Shown: positions 54,031-64,000, counted from the first letter of the stretch. The stretch is 64,000 nt of DNA from Gammaproteobacteria bacterium (GCA_012728315.1 JAAYFI010000020.1:1-64000), one strand, 5' to 3'. Numbers and translations are program-made. The notes: generated by a model from the letters alone, not told the origin.

Positions 54031-56868
54031 TCATTGCCAGCCATAGCGCCGAATGTAAAAACGCTTCATTAGCGTGGTCAACACGCCATAGCCCAATAGA
54101 ATCAACACCAGCCAAGCGTAGTAGCCCAGAGGCAAGGCCTGCAGTTTAAAGTAGTCCGCCAACGGCCCCAACGGCAACCACAAACCAATCAATACGATCA
54201 TTGACGTCATCACCATCAAGGGGGCCGCCGCTCGGCTCTGTACAAAAGGCAGCTTAGGCGTGCGCAGCATATGCACCACCAGCGTCTGGGTCAGCAGACC
54301 AACGACAAACCAACCCGACTGAAACAGCCCTTGCTGCGCCACGCTATTGGCAGCAAATACCCACCACAGCACGGCGAAGGTGACGATATCGAACAGCGAG
54401 CTGAGCGGGCCGAAGAACAGCATAAAGCGGCCGATTTCTTTCGGGTTCCATTTCAGCGGCTTAGCGACCAGTTCAGGATCAACATTATCGAAGGGAATAG
54501 CGGTCTGACTGAAGTCGTACAGCAGGTTTTGCAGTAGCAATTGCAACGGCAACATCGGTAGAAAAGGCAGGAATGCACTGGCGACGAGCACAGAAAAAAC
54601 ATTACCGAAGTTACTCGAGACGGTCATGCGGATGTACTTGAGCATATTAGAGAAAGTGGCGCGGCCTTCGATCACTCCTTCATCAAGTACCAGCAGGCTT
54701 TTCTCAAGCAGAATAATATCAGCGGCTTCCTTAGCGATATCCACTGCGCTGTCGACTGAGATGCCGATATCCGCCGCGCGCAGCGCCGGTGCGTCGTTGA
54801 TGCCGTCACCGATAAAGCCCACCACATGACCGTTGGCGCGCAAGGCACGGACGATGCGTTCCTTATGCAGCGGCGTGAGCTTGGCAAAAATATGATATTG
54901 CTCAACCACAGCCTGCAACGCCTCGTCGTTCAATGCTTCCACTGCTCTACCCAGCAGAATTTCCCCCGCGGGCAAGCCCACTTGACGACAAACCTGTTGT
55001 GTCACCCGATCATTATCGCCGGTCAGCACTTTTACCTTAATACCGTGCGCGGCAAGTTTCTGCAACGCCGGTGCTGCCGATTCTTTTGGAGGATCAAGGA
55101 AAGCAATATAGCCGATCAGTGTCAGCCCGCTCTCATCCTGTACTGAATAGGTAGTTTGGCTCGGCGGCAGCGTCTTAACGGCCACGGCGACGACGCGCAA
55201 ACCTTCGGCGTTGAGTGCAGCGGTGACAGCTTTGGTGCGGGCCAGCAAGGCCGTATCCAACGGCAAGATGGGCATCTTGCGCTCGCCATCGAGACTGGCA
55301 TCTACGCCCTCTTGGATGCGCACGTGGCTGCAGATGGCCAACACCTCTTCAACTGCGCCCTTGCAGATGAGCTCGTGGTGCTGCTCCTGCCCACCGAGCA
55401 GCGTTGCCACGACCACTGACATGCGTCTGCGCTCGAAGTCAAAGGGTATCTCATCGATCTTTCGATAGGCCTCCTGCAGCTGCAGCGTCGCCGCCAGCTC
55501 TACGTGTTCCAGCACTGCACGGTCGAGCAGGTTTTTTAGGCCCGTCTGGTAGGTGCTATTGAGGTAGGCGAAGTTCAGTACCTCATCGGTCTCCTCGCCG
55601 TAGGCGTCAACATGGCGCGCAAGGGCGATACGGTCTTGGGTTAAGGTACCGGTCTTATCGGTGCACAGAATATCCATCGCGCCGAAATTCTGGATCGCAT
55701 CCAGTCGCTTCACCACCACTTTTTTACGCGACAACAGCACCGCCCCCTTGGCCAGCGTCGTGGTGACAATCATCGGCAGCATTTCCGGTGTCAGCCCCAC
55801 CGCGATCGCCAGCGCAAATAAAAAAGCCTCTAGCCATTCGCCCCGCGCAAACCCGTTGACGAAAAAGACGATAGGCACCATCACCGCCGCGAAGCGAATC
55901 AGCAGCCAGCTGATACTGTTAACACCGGACTGAAAAGCATTGGGCGTGGTCTCGGTTGCCGTCGCGTGAGCGGCCAGCGTGCCGAAATAGCTACGAGCGC
56001 CGGTGGCCAACACCAGTGCCGTCGCGGTGCCGGAGATGACGTTGGTGCCCATAAAGACTAGGTTACGCTGTTCCAGCGGCCCCATATCTTCTGTAGTACC
56101 CGGTATGCCTCCTTGAGCAAATTTTTCAACGGCTAACGACTCACCGGTCAGCGCTGACTGAGCAATAAATAAGTCCCGGGCGCTGAGCACTCGGCAGTCA
56201 GCGGGTATCATATCGCCGGCGGACAAGGACACCAGATCACCTGCGACCAAATCACGTTGGGGGATCTCCTGCGACGGCGGCATGGTGCCAGTTGGAGTTG
56301 CTGGCGTGCGCCGAATCACCGTCACTTTGTTACTGACCATCGCTCGTAAGCTCTCGGCGGCTCGGTGCGAGCGTCCTTCTTGAATGAAACGGACCACAGT
56401 GCTCAAAACCACCATGATGCCGATCACTACGGTGGCTTTGGCGTCCGCAATAAAAAACGACAGCAGCGCCAGCACGGTCAGTAACAGATTGAAAGGATTC
56501 GAGTAGCAATGCCACAAATGGAGCCAACCCGGCAGTGGCGGCTCATGTTGAATTTCGTTGGGGCCGTCGCGTAGCAAACGCCGTGCGGCCTCCTCGCAGT
56601 CAAGACCATCGGCTTGCGATTGCACAAGTGCCAAGGCTGCGGCTGGGTCACCTTGCGCGCCGGCGAGTACATTCGGATCGATCATGCCCTGACCCGGTAA
56701 CTGCGAGCGATGGCCATCACTGACCGCCAACGCTGCTGTTGTTGCTAACAGAGTATCGAGCAAGGGCTTGCGCTTAAAGTGTTGCTCAACCCGACGATAG
56801 CGCAGGAAAGCACTGAAGCTTTGGCGCAAAAGACGATGCAGCCTACATTTATTCGATTTTCCAGTCAT
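54031..56868 (-). CDS. mgtA: Mg2+-importing P-type ATPase MgtA/MgtB type
   Basis: A 945-residue P3B-type ATPase importing Mg2+. All catalytic elements are present: GDMIPADCRVL and LTGES in the actuator domain, DILCTDKTGTLTQD (phosphorylated Asp), KVLTGDN, and GFIGDGINDAPALRAADIGISVD in the hinge. Ten membrane helices are expected; the PE motif FALAIAVGLTPEMLP, characteristic of this family, is intact. The N-terminus is longer and basic (KSNKCRLHRLLRQS). About 300 bases upstream, up to the tRNA gene, may contain a Mg2+-responsive leader, but I could not identify one. Confidence 0.93.
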   Translation of the reverse strand: MTGKSNKCRLHRLLRQSFSAFLRYRRVEQHFKRKPLLDTLLATTAALAVSDGHRSQLPGQGMIDPNVLAGAQGDPAAALALVQSQADGLDCEEAARRLLRDGPNEIQHEPPLPGWLHLWHCYSNPFNLLLTVLALLSFFIADAKATVVIGIMVVLSTVVRFIQEGRSHRAAESLRAMVSNKVTVIRRTPATPTGTMPPSQEIPQRDLVAGDLVSLSAGDMIPADCRVLSARDLFIAQSALTGESLAVEKFAQGGIPGTTEDMGPLEQRNLVFMGTNVISGTATALVLATGARSYFGTLAAHATATETTPNAFQSGVNSISWLLIRFAAVMVPIVFFVNGFARGEWLEAFLFALAIAVGLTPEMLPMIVTTTLAKGAVLLSRKKVVVKRLDAIQNFGAMDILCTDKTGTLTQDRIALARHVDAYGEETDEVLNFAYLNSTYQTGLKNLLDRAVLEHVELAATLQLQEAYRKIDEIPFDFERRRMSVVVATLLGGQEQHHELICKGAVEEVLAICSHVRIQEGVDASLDGERKMPILPLDTALLARTKAVTAALNAEGLRVVAVAVKTLPPSQTTYSVQDESGLTLIGYIAFLDPPKESAAPALQKLAAHGIKVKVLTGDNDRVTQQVCRQVGLPAGEILLGRAVEALNDEALQAVVEQYHIFAKLTPLHKERIVRALRANGHVVGFIGDGINDAPALRAADIGISVDSAVDIAKEAADIILLEKSLLVLDEGVIEGRATFSNMLKYIRMTVSSNFGNVFSVLVASAFLPFLPMLPLQLLLQNLLYDFSQTAIPFDNVDPELVAKPLKWNPKEIGRFMLFFGPLSSLFDIVTFAVLWWVFAANSVAQQGLFQSGWFVVGLLTQTLVVHMLRTPKLPFVQSRAAAPLMVMTSMIVLIGLWLPLGPLADYFKLQALPLGYYAWLVLILLGYGVLTTLMKRFYIRRYGWQ

Positions 56869-57044
56869 GCTGCTGCCTCGAACATGTGAGATTTCACCGG
56901 CCTGCGCCTGTAGGTCTGCTGTTAGGACTCACAATAACGACACTGGCTGATTAAATCCGTGCGGCAGCGCACGTCTTGTCACAGCGCTTGGACGCGTGCC
57001 AAATGAGTCAAAGTTGTAGCATGGTGCAAGCTATGGGTATACAT

Positions 57045-57098
57045 CAGCAAGCCTTTATTATTCGAGCTTTAATAAAGGCGATGCAGACCCCGCACAGA
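57045..57098. repeat. 54-bp direct repeat, copy 2 (between mgtA and tRNA-Arg)
   Basis: CAGCAAGCCTTTATTATTCG... nearly matches 52814-52867 in the same orientation, with four mismatches. The CTTTATTA / TAATAAAG arms are perfect here, and the mismatches of copy 1 weaken that stem by one pair. It lies between the mgtA start and tRNA-Arg. Confidence 0.8.
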
Positions 57099-57166
57099 AA
57101 GCAGTCTGGGCGACTAAGACAGCAAGGCAGCATGCCTGCCTAAGATATTGTTTTATAAGAATTTAA

Positions 57167-57243
57167 TGGCCCGCCCTGCAGGACTTGAACCTGCTACCTG
57201 TCCCTTAGGAGGGGACCGCTCTATCCAAATGAGCTAAGGGCGG
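57167..57243 (-). tRNA. tRNA-Arg (anticodon CCT)
   Basis: On the minus strand the sequence folds as a complete tRNA: acceptor CCGCCCT with AGGGCGG, D-arm GCTC-ATTTGGATA-GAGC, anticodon arm GTCCC-CTCCTAA-GGGAC with anticodon CCT (reads AGG), and T-arm GCAGG-TTCAAGT-CCTGC. The discriminator is G, and CCA is encoded. tRNA genes of this type are common integration sites, and this one borders the accessory block. Confidence 0.95.
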
Positions 57244-57424
57244 AGAAGACTAACGCTGCGAAATACTCATACTAAGGCTCTGTATTTCAACGCGTGGCAT
57301 CATACTTAGTCGGGCTCAAATTGTCATGCACGTGCGGGAAAATTTATCAGTTTTGCGCAAAAGACCCCGTACTTTTAGTGCGAGGATGGAGCGCGGTCGG
57401 GTATGGCCGTCTAACAGTAGGAAT

Positions 57425-57445
57425 CACCGCCTTTTTAGGGCGGTG
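57425..57445 (-). terminator. Hairpin after the 57452-58102 gene
   Basis: CACCGCC and GGCGGTG form a 7-bp stem with a 7-base loop, 7 bases beyond the stop codon of the minus-strand gene. No T-run follows on that strand, so it may be a weak or Rho-assisted terminator. Confidence 0.45.
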
Positions 57446-57451
57446 AGGATG

Positions 57452-58102
57452 TTATTGCCAATCTTTTAGCGCTTGTTGTGCGGCGCTGTTCAGTGGTTTA
57501 GCTAATAATCCTGTTGGTACAAGGCTGATGCTATACACAGCACCATCGGCGATCGGCAGATAATTAACGCGCAAGGCATTCGCATCCACAATAAATAAGT
57601 CTTTGTTAAAAAGGCGCAGCCACTGCCAAAAATCCACACCGTATCGGCTTTTTGCTAACTCAATCTGGGTAAACTGCGCGAGCTCTTGCTGCTCGATGGC
57701 AAAAAAGCGGCCATTTAATGTTTCTAAACGGTACCCAGGCTGCAGCCCGATCAAATCCATCAGACCTTTCCACTTGAGCTGCCTGGCATCCAGCTGCCAT
57801 AAGTCGCCATCCAGCAAAAAACTGCGCTCTTGCGCACCTTCTAACAGGGTCACACGATAACGCTGCGGCCCTTCAGCTTTGGCACTCAAGGTCAGTAGCG
57901 GTTTATCACTTGGGATTTCTCGGTAAGTGCTGATATCGTATGCAACTAGCCCACCCGTGATAGCCGCTGCTAGCAAACTTAAACCGAACATGCCGCGTAA
58001 CCAGCCCATCAACCACCGCTCACCTAATAATACGCGGATTGCAAATAGCAGTACGACCAACGCCACTATAGCGAAGCCAATGCCAAGCCCAATAAACTGC
58101 AT
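57452..58102 (-). CDS. Conserved Pseudomonas membrane protein (annotated elsewhere as multidrug-transporter-like)
   Basis: A 216-residue protein with two N-terminal membrane helices (GIGFAIVALVVLLFAIRVLL; GMFGLSLLAAAITGGLVAYDI) and a 150-residue soluble domain (YRVTLLEGAQERSFLLDGDLWQLDARQLKWKGLMDLIGLQPGYRLE). It is too small to be a transporter by itself. I recognise the type from Pseudomonas genomes, where it is often labelled cation/multidrug efflux pump without evidence. It lies just 5' of, and divergent from, the TSUP gene. Confidence 0.7.
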   Translation of the reverse strand: MQFIGLGIGFAIVALVVLLFAIRVLLGERWLMGWLRGMFGLSLLAAAITGGLVAYDISTYREIPSDKPLLTLSAKAEGPQRYRVTLLEGAQERSFLLDGDLWQLDARQLKWKGLMDLIGLQPGYRLETLNGRFFAIEQQELAQFTQIELAKSRYGVDFWQWLRLFNKDLFIVDANALRVNYLPIADGAVYSISLVPTGLLAKPLNSAAQQALKDWQ

Positions 58103-58204
58103 GAAAAGTTTCCTTATGGGGTGAGTGAGCTGGCATTATGCGTGTCTTAAGCGCGCTCGTCCAAACTCTGTTCTGTGCGTTATCCCACAGCTTAAGGTTT
58201 TTTT

Positions 58205-58990
58205 ATGTCATTTACTCTTAATCTTGTTGCTGATCCACATATTTTGCTGATTTTAGTAGCAGTGGCTTTTATTGCTGGATTTATTGATGCCATTGCGGGG
58301 GGTGGCGGTTTATTAACCATCCCTGCTCTTTTAATGGCGGGCCTGCCGCCGCATTTAGTGTTAGGTACGAATAAATTATGCGCAACCTTTGGTTCAGCCA
58401 CCGCCAGCTTCGCTTTTTATCGTCGTGGTTTGTTCAACCCGAAACAATGGCGTAAGGGTTTATTGGCTACGGCAACGGGGGCTATTCTCGGTGCATTATT
58501 AGCCCAGCAACTGTCTTCTGAATGGCTCAATCAGATGCTGCCAGTGGTAGTGTTCGCTTGCGCTGTGTATTTGCTCTTTGGCCGCACACCGAAAGTCACT
58601 GAGGACAGCGAGCCCATCATCAAAACCCACCGCCAATGGCCGCAAGGTTTAGGCTTGGGTTTTTATGATGGTGTTGCCGGCCCCGGTACTGGCGCGTTTT
58701 GGACGGTCAGCACCCTGCTGTTGTATCCCTTAGATCTGCTGCGCGCCAGCGGTGTCGCACGTTCAATGAACTTTGTCAGTAACGCAGCCGCCCTCAGCAT
58801 GTTTATTCTCAGTGGCAATGTGGCTTGGGCGCTGGGACTGGGTATGGGGGCCGCATTAATGCTGGGGGCCACGCTCGGTGCGCGCGTGGCCATTGGTGGT
58901 GGCAACCGTTTAATTCGTCCCGTGTTTATTTTAGTCGTGATGGCGCTCGCGGCACGCTTAGCTTGGCAACACTGGTTCGGCGCGGCCTAA
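58205..58990 (+). CDS. TSUP-family permease (YfcA type)
   Basis: A 261-residue, eight-helix inner membrane protein of the TauE/SafE/YfcA (DUF81) family. The duplicated family motif shows as [25 protein letters not shown] in the first half and [15 protein letters not shown] in the second. The substrate is unknown; the family exports or imports sulfur-containing anions. Its 3' end overlaps nudC, transcribed toward it, by 33 bases. Confidence 0.9.
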   Translation: MSFTLNLVADPHILLILVAVAFIAGFIDAIAGGGGLLTIPALLMAGLPPHLVLGTNKLCATFGSATASFAFYRRGLFNPKQWRKGLLATATGAILGALLAQQLSSEWLNQMLPVVVFACAVYLLFGRTPKVTEDSEPIIKTHRQWPQGLGLGFYDGVAGPGTGAFWTVSTLLLYPLDLLRASGVARSMNFVSNAAALSMFILSGNVAWALGLGMGAALMLGATLGARVAIGGGNRLIRPVFILVVMALAARLAWQHWFGAA

Positions 58991-59827
58991 GCGTTGCGCA
59001 ATGTAGAGTTCAATAAGGTAACGGGCGATGGAGTTGCGGGCCGGCAGAGGGGGCAAGTTATCAATGCTAAACCACTGCGCATCTTCAATTTCATCGGCCT
59101 GCGGAATGATTTCACCACTTTCGTATTCAGCATGAAAACCCAACATCAGCGAGTGCGGAAATGGCCAATTTTGACTGGCGATATAGCGTATATTTTTAAT
59201 TTCTATACTGACCTCTTCTCGCACTTCGCGCACAACACAGTGTTCAATGGTTTCATTGGGCTCTGCGTAGCCCGCCAAGGCACTGTACATACCCTGCACA
59301 AAGCGCGGCGAACGTGCCAGTAAAATCTCATCACCACGGGTGACAACAACAATCATACTTGGAGATAAACGCGGATACTGTTGCACTTGACAAGGGGTGC
59401 ACTGCATCATGCGTTGCCCTTCAGCTTGCTGCATCACGCGGCCACAACTCCCACAGAAGCGATGCTCACGCGCCCAAGTGCCAATCTGGCTAGCAAAAGC
59501 TAATAAACGAAATAACGTCAACTGCCCTTCTAGCATAAAGTGGCGCATGCTTTGCCATTGCATATGCAGAAGCTCAACGGGCTGGTCGAGCTCAAACACA
59601 AACACCGCCTCCCCCTTTAAATGCCCCACGCCCTGCTCAGCAATAATGTGTCCAACAAGCTGGGCGCGCAACCATTCACGGGCAAACACGACAGTGTGCT
59701 GATCCCCTAAAAAACGCATGCGGTAATGCGCAACCGCCAAACCTGCAGGCTGCGCTAAGCTTGGCATGCCTTGCTGCCAATCTGCAGGGGTTATGGAATC
59801 TAAAGGGGTTATGAAAAGCTCTGTCAT
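58958..59827 (-). CDS. nudC: NAD(H) pyrophosphatase NudC (NAD-cap decapping hydrolase)
   Basis: A 289-residue Nudix hydrolase. The zinc ribbon is [22 protein letters not shown]. The Nudix box reads [23 protein letters not shown]; the G of the final EE-x-G is S here, a mild departure. The NudC signature SQNWPFPHS follows. NudC splits NADH and removes NAD caps from RNA. The gene starts with a 4-base overlap on the Hpt-like gene upstream, so it is cotranscribed with it. Gene order matches Pseudomonas. Confidence 0.93.
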   Translation of the reverse strand: MTELFITPLDSITPADWQQGMPSLAQPAGLAVAHYRMRFLGDQHTVVFAREWLRAQLVGHIIAEQGVGHLKGEAVFVFELDQPVELLHMQWQSMRHFMLEGQLTLFRLLAFASQIGTWAREHRFCGSCGRVMQQAEGQRMMQCTPCQVQQYPRLSPSMIVVVTRGDEILLARSPRFVQGMYSALAGYAEPNETIEHCVVREVREEVSIEIKNIRYIASQNWPFPHSLMLGFHAEYESGEIIPQADEIEDAQWFSIDNLPPLPARNSIARYLIELYIAQRLGRAEPVLPS

Positions 59828-61506
59828 TGCACCTGCACGCCTAAAGCTCGCAAGCTTTCTTCAGCCAAGTCCAACACACTGCGGTTTTCTTTAGCATGCA
59901 AGAGCACGCCACCTTCAAGGTAATACTCAAGACTGGTTAATGCATCAGCTAAGGTTTCTAGCATAGGCTCAGATGGCATTGTGGCTGCTTCAAGCATTTG
60001 TGTTTGGATGTAGTGCGCACAGGCCGCGACCAGCTCAGCAGCACGATTTTGATCTAGAAACCATAATCCGCCACGGACCAACTGCAAGCTGCTTGGCACA
60101 TTCGCCAAGTGCATTTTATCGCCTTCAGATTCAATATAAGCCGTGATAGCGCGCTTAGCTAAACTTAAGCCACTTTTAGCTTCTTCATTCACTACAATGC
60201 GCGCCTCAAGCAATTGGTGCTTAGCGAACGACTCGGCCTCATCAACCGGCTCGTTTTTCTGATTTTTTGCTTGACGCTCACCGCGCTCAAGCCCCGCCAC
60301 CATGCCTTCGATATACAGCAAGGAGTCGGCTAAGGCGAGCAATGAGCCGCGCTCAACAGTCTCAATATCATGCCAATTGGCAACTGCGCTTAAATGCGTT
60401 TTCAGTGCATTACTGGCGCTACTTAAACCTACCATGGCTAAGGTTTTTTCAAGCTTGGCAAGGATACTATGGATATTTGCTAAGGCTTCCCCTGGCGCGG
60501 TGCCGCGTTCAATTAAATCCAGTAAGTCTTTAGCGCTGGTCAACTCCTCACCAATAGCAGCCGATAAGGAGCGCAGTACATTTTGTCCAGGACCCGACAA
60601 ACGCTGATACTCATCGTTGAGCATATGATCGGTAAAGGGCAAGGTTGGCAAGTTTGTGAGTTCACGGACTTGCGTGGCAATCTCGCCATTGGTGTTGGCG
60701 AGGGCAATTAAATACAGTAAATCTTTAATCACCGCGCGCGGTGCAACATACTCGGGATTGTCACACTGCTGCTTAATTTCGCGATCGACTCGAGCAAATA
60801 GCTGTTTGCGGTTTTTTCTGGCGAGCAATTGCGCATCCGCTTGCGACTCTAAGGCACCCGCCGCCACCCAGTACAAATGACTGCTGGGCAAACCGCTGTA
60901 GAGCTGATCCAACCGCAGTAACGCACGCTTCATTAAATGTAAGCTGGCATTTGGATTTTCATCACGGATAAAAGCCAGCAAACCGAGTTGGTACATATGG
61001 CGTAAGCGTCGTGCCAGTTCCATTTGTTCAGGACAATTAACAGGCTTAGCCTCTGTCGCAGGTCGCTGCACATCAACCCGCGCAGCAAAAAAGAAACTTT
61101 CTGGTAAAGGTGTGCGTTTGGCTGCTAAGCGTAATTTATTAATCGCGGGTAACAGCAACTCGGGCATTTCCACCCAATGGGATTCAAGCTGCTCAAGGTA
61201 ACTGCGCAGCACATGCAAAGCATTATTAATTGCTGTCAGCTGATCATTGCGGTCATCTGCAGCGCCCACTGGAATATCGGTTGCCAGTACGCGGGTTTCT
61301 TCCGCCAGCAATTCAGCGCCGGTTAACTCAACCAGGGATAAAATGCCTTTAATTTGTTGCAAGTTGGTCACAACATGTTGAAGTAAAGCACCATTATCAC
61401 GCGCATCCAAAAACTGCTCTAAATGCTGCTGTGTTTCCGCCATGGTGGCGAAGAGTTCATCGCGAACCATGCTAAGAGATGTTGCCCCAATAACCATGCT
61501 TAGCAT
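59824..61506 (-). CDS. ChpA/PilL N-terminal-like (Hpt-like) protein
   Basis: About 560 residues, almost all helical, with no CheA kinase or response-regulator domain. The text ([50 protein letters not shown]) resembles the non-phosphotransfer Hpt-like modules at the N-terminus of ChpA. The usual phosphorylated His of HxxKG is replaced around LQQIKG, so phosphotransfer at that module is doubtful. It overlaps nudC by 4 bases, as in the matching Pseudomonas locus. TTG at 61515 or ATG at 61497 are other possible starts. Function unknown. Confidence 0.65.
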   Translation of the reverse strand: MLSMVIGATSLSMVRDELFATMAETQQHLEQFLDARDNGALLQHVVTNLQQIKGILSLVELTGAELLAEETRVLATDIPVGAADDRNDQLTAINNALHVLRSYLEQLESHWVEMPELLLPAINKLRLAAKRTPLPESFFFAARVDVQRPATEAKPVNCPEQMELARRLRHMYQLGLLAFIRDENPNASLHLMKRALLRLDQLYSGLPSSHLYWVAAGALESQADAQLLARKNRKQLFARVDREIKQQCDNPEYVAPRAVIKDLLYLIALANTNGEIATQVRELTNLPTLPFTDHMLNDEYQRLSGPGQNVLRSLSAAIGEELTSAKDLLDLIERGTAPGEALANIHSILAKLEKTLAMVGLSSASNALKTHLSAVANWHDIETVERGSLLALADSLLYIEGMVAGLERGERQAKNQKNEPVDEAESFAKHQLLEARIVVNEEAKSGLSLAKRAITAYIESEGDKMHLANVPSSLQLVRGGLWFLDQNRAAELVAACAHYIQTQMLEAATMPSEPMLETLADALTSLEYYLEGGVLLHAKENRSVLDLAEESLRALGVQVQ

Positions 61507-61673
61507 CCTGTCCAAATAAAATCATATAGCAAAATAAATACGTAACGCCTGTCTAGCCAAAGCTGTTGCTGCTAGACAATAACGTGGCGACTATCATAAC
61601 AAGCCCGCGCCTATTGCGTGCTGCAAGTTACTCAGAGTATGCAGTATTTAACAAACTCGCAGCACTTACCCAT

Positions 61674-62486
61674 TTAATCCTTGAATTGTGGCGTCTGTTT
61701 ACTCATATGCGCGGCCATCGCCACGCGTAAATCTTCCGCCTGCAGCATCGCCGCATTCCAAGTGGCGACATAATTGAGACCGTCTGCAATACTGTGATCG
61801 CGCATGTAGCGAATCATTTCTTTGCTGCCCTGTACTGCAATCGGTGATTTTTGCGCAATGCTGCGTGCAATATCAAAGACGCCAGCCATCAATGCCTCTT
61901 GATCGGCGTAAGTGCGATTCACTAAGCCAATGCGCTGCGCTTCTTCACCCTCAACAGTACGCCCGGTGTACGCCAGTTCGCGCATCATGCCGTCGCCAAT
62001 TATATGCGGTAAGCGTTGCAGCGTACCAACATCAGCGGCCATGCCTACATCAATTTCTTTAATAGCAAATTGCGCATCGAGGGTGCAGTAACGCATATCA
62101 CACGCACTGATTAGATCAATCGCGCCCCCTAAGCAATAACCTTGAATGGCAGCCAGTACCGGCTTAGAGCAGGCATCAACTGCATTAAAAGAGGACTGCA
62201 GCTCTTCGATTTTGCGCTTTAACGCACGCGCATTACGGCCAACTTCTTTGCCCAGTTGCCCGCCCACTTGGGCCAGCAACATCAGATCAATCCCCGAGGA
62301 GAAGTGCTTACCCGCCCCCGAAAGTACCACCACCCGCACTGCTGCGGTGTCTTCAATCCAAGCGAAAATATCGCGTATCTCTGACCAGAAGGCAGCATTC
62401 ATGGCATTGATTTTTTCCGGACGATTGATTTGCACGTGTGCAATATTTTCGTTTAATTCAACTTTAAACGCGCTGTAATCAGTCAC
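61674..62486 (-). CDS. Crotonase-family enzyme, dienoyl-CoA isomerase type
   Basis: A 270-residue crotonase. The oxyanion-hole parts are KHFSSGIDLML and IQGYCLGGAIDLISACDMRY. The segment KEIDVGMAADVGTLQRLP carries the Glu and Asp used by delta3,5-delta2,4-dienoyl-CoA isomerases (ECH1), so this is more likely an isomerase for oxidation of fatty acids with odd-numbered double bonds than a plain hydratase. It precedes nhaB divergently. The start is GTG with GGGGAA upstream. Confidence 0.82.
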   Translation of the reverse strand: MTDYSAFKVELNENIAHVQINRPEKINAMNAAFWSEIRDIFAWIEDTAAVRVVVLSGAGKHFSSGIDLMLLAQVGGQLGKEVGRNARALKRKIEELQSSFNAVDACSKPVLAAIQGYCLGGAIDLISACDMRYCTLDAQFAIKEIDVGMAADVGTLQRLPHIIGDGMMRELAYTGRTVEGEEAQRIGLVNRTYADQEALMAGVFDIARSIAQKSPIAVQGSKEMIRYMRDHSIADGLNYVATWNAAMLQAEDLRVAMAAHMSKQTPQFKD

Positions 62487-62607
62487 AGATGATTCCCCTA
62501 ATCAAGTTTATTTTTATAAGTATTCGTCTTTTCATCCTGCAACGACACTATAACAAGCCGAAAAAAAATGTCGATGCTGGCATAAGTGCTTATTTTACTA
62601 GAGAATA

Positions 62608-62699
62608 ATCAAGTTTTATCGTGAAACTCTTTGAAACACTTGATCTTTTTGGTCCTGAGCCCGAAAGTGGGCGGATCTTTTTCGGGGATAGTCTAAATG
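62608..62699 (+). promoter_or_regulatory. Foldable leader of nhaB with mutually exclusive hairpins over the ribosome site
   Basis: ATCAAGT (62608-62614) pairs with ACTTGAT (62638-62644). Downstream, GCCC (62659-62662) can pair with GGGC (62669-62672), or CCCGAAA (62660-62666) with TTTCGGG (62680-62686); the two cannot coexist. The second hides the GGGG ribosome site (62684-62687) before the ATG at 62697. This layout fits a riboswitch or RNA switch. Confidence 0.5.
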
Positions 62700-64000
62700 T
62701 CCAAATCTTTTGCCGGTGCTTTCGGGCGCAACTTCCTAGGGCAATCGCCCACTTGGTATAAACAAGCCATTCTTTTCTTCTTAATTATTAACCCGCTGGT
62801 TTTGCTGAGCTTAGGCCCGGCCGTGGCAGGCTGGTTATTAGTTGCAGAATTTATCTTCACGTTGGCAATGGCGCTTAAATGCTACCCTTTGCAACCCGGA
62901 GGATTGCTGGTACTGGAAGCGATTCTAATGGGGCTGGCCACTCCAGACACACTGTATGATGAGCTGCTGCAGAACTTCCCAGTCATCCTGCTACTGATGT
63001 TTATGGTGGCCGGTATTTATTTTATGCAGGATTTGCTACTGACGGTATTTTCGCAAATCTTATTGAAAATAAAGTCCAAAATACTGCTCAGCCTTATGTT
63101 TTCTGGACTTGCAGCCTTTCTATCCGCTTTCCTTGATGCGTTAACCGTAACCGCCGTACTGATCAGTGTCACAGTGGGTTTCTATTCGGTTTACCACAAG
63201 GTTGCCTCAGGTAAGAGCCCGCGCGAAGACAGTAACTACGGTTCAGATAAGGATGTGATTGAGCTGCACCGTGAGCACTTAGAAGAGTTTCGTGCCTTCT
63301 TGCGTAGCTTACTGATGCACGCGGCTGTTGGTACAGCCTTAGGCGGCGTAAGTACGCTGGTCGGTGAGCCACAAAACTTATTAATTGGTAAAACCATGGG
63401 CTGGGACTTTGCTGAGTTCTTCCGCCATATGCTGCCAGTGTCCCTGCCCGTCTTTATTGTCGGCTTAATCACCTGTGTCCTGCTTGAGCAGTTCCACTGG
63501 TTTGGTTACGGCGCCAAACTACCTAAGCCCGTGCGTCAGGTGCTCGAAGACTTTGATCGCGAAGAGCGCAAACGCAGAACCAGCACGCAAACAGCTGCTC
63601 TAGTGGTACAAGCCGTAGCTGCGGTTGTCTTAATGCTCGGCCTAGCTTTCCACGTTGCTGAAGTGGGCTTAATTGGCTTATTGGTGATTGTATTAATTAC
63701 CTCGCTTAATGGTATTACTGACGAACACCAAATTGGCCGTGCATTCCAAGATGCCCTGCCATTTACTGCGTTACTTGTGGTGTTTTTCGCTATCGTCGCC
63801 GTCATTCAAGAGCAAGGGTTGTTTGCTCCTGTCATTGCTTGGGTGCTGAGCATGCCGCTTGAACAGCAACCGTCGATGTTGTTTATTGCTAACGGTTTAC
63901 TCTCAGCCATCAGTGATAACGTGTTCGTTGCGACGATTTATATCACTGAAGTAGAAAAAGCCTTTAATGCCGGTCAAATGAGCCGTGAGCATTTTGATTT
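62697..64000 (+). CDS. nhaB: Na+/H+ antiporter NhaB (3' end outside window)
   Basis: A frame from ATG at 62697 starting [24 protein letters not shown] and open to the window edge (434 codons). It matches Nha[48 protein letters not shown] and [16 protein letters not shown], regions that carry the buried acidic and Asn residues of the ion path. NhaB exports Na+ (or Li+) in exchange for protons across the inner membrane, at 2:3 stoichiometry in E. coli. About 60-70 residues of the usual 500 are missing. The foldable leader upstream may link expression to ion levels. Confidence 0.93.
   Translation, partial: MSKSFAGAFGRNFLGQSPTWYKQAILFFLIINPLVLLSLGPAVAGWLLVAEFIFTLAMALKCYPLQPGGLLVLEAILMGLATPDTLYDELLQNFPVILLLMFMVAGIYFMQDLLLTVFSQILLKIKSKILLSLMFSGLAAFLSAFLDALTVTAVLISVTVGFYSVYHKVASGKSPREDSNYGSDKDVIELHREHLEEFRAFLRSLLMHAAVGTALGGVSTLVGEPQNLLIGKTMGWDFAEFFRHMLPVSLPVFIVGLITCVLLEQFHWFGYGAKLPKPVRQVLEDFDREERKRRTSTQTAALVVQAVAAVVLMLGLAFHVAEVGLIGLLVIVLITSLNGITDEHQIGRAFQDALPFTALLVVFFAIVAVIQEQGLFAPVIAWVLSMPLEQQPSMLFIANGLLSAISDNVFVATIYITEVEKAFNAGQMSREHFD

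Noticed and set aside
57167-57243. tRNA-Arg as proven attachment site of the island
   Set aside because: No duplicated tRNA 3' end was found at the left border near 11 kb and no integrase is present, so it stays a possibility only.
1-64000. CRISPR arrays, rRNA genes, prophage or IS transposases
   Set aside because: No regularly spaced repeats, rRNA sequence, phage structural genes or transposase motifs were seen on either strand.

Overview
The window looks like chromosome of a low-to-medium GC Pseudomonadaceae member. On the right, the order TSUP permease, nudC, an Hpt-like protein, a dienoyl-CoA-isomerase-type crotonase and nhaB matches, as I remember it, the arrangement in Pseudomonas. The housekeeping flanks are (left) an MFS drug transporter, a yedE-yedF sulfur pair, an Hsp20 chaperone and a chemoreceptor, and (right) mgtA, dedA, tRNA-Arg(CCT) and the nudC-nhaB block. 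No species is claimed.

Between about 11.5 and 52 kb lies a dense defense island, almost all on the minus strand. From right to left in the direction of transcription it contains: an AT-rich three-gene operon (glycine-rich membrane protein, HNH-like membrane protein, YkgJ-type cysteine cluster protein; 48.3-51.4 kb); a complete type I Zorya system with one extra upstream gene (40.0-48.2 kb); a RelE/ParE toxin-antitoxin pair (39 kb); a WYL regulator with a small protein, divergent from a twin-AAA+ ATPase (34.9-38.8 kb); McrBC (31.6-34.8 kb); a nonsense-interrupted DUF5710/XseA-like relic (31.0-31.5 kb); a complete type I Wadjet operon jetABCD (24.2-30.8 kb); a truncated UvrD-like helicase (23-24 kb); and a six-gene cluster (11.5-22.8 kb) that I do not recognise as a named system. 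No transposase, integrase or CRISPR array was found.

The six-gene cluster is the best candidate for an undescribed system. In transcription order it encodes a DUF3800-like/TPR protein, a PP2C-like/NERD-nuclease/pseudokinase fusion, an apparently active Ser/Thr kinase, a UPF1-like superfamily 1 helicase, a winged-helix protein, and a protein ending in a CorA-like two-helix membrane domain that lacks the GMN selectivity motif. The last five genes overlap or nearly touch. The parts suggest a phospho-signalling switch (phosphatase, kinase, pseudokinase) controlling nucleic-acid effectors (NERD nuclease, helicase) with a membrane component; this is inference. The kinase plus UPF1-like helicase recalls Mokosh, but the rest does not fit it.

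Just left of the island, a small SAM methyltransferase is paired with a PLD-nuclease/superfamily 2 helicase, followed by a DUF4236-like/helix-hairpin-helix protein and a 700-base structured non-coding stretch at the island border. On the right, an N-terminal fragment resembling a DISARM-type SNF2 helicase marks a sharp composition break at about 51.5 kb. A 54-bp direct repeat flanks the mgtA / 52-residue membrane protein / dedA block next to the tRNA gene. A foldable leader precedes nhaB.
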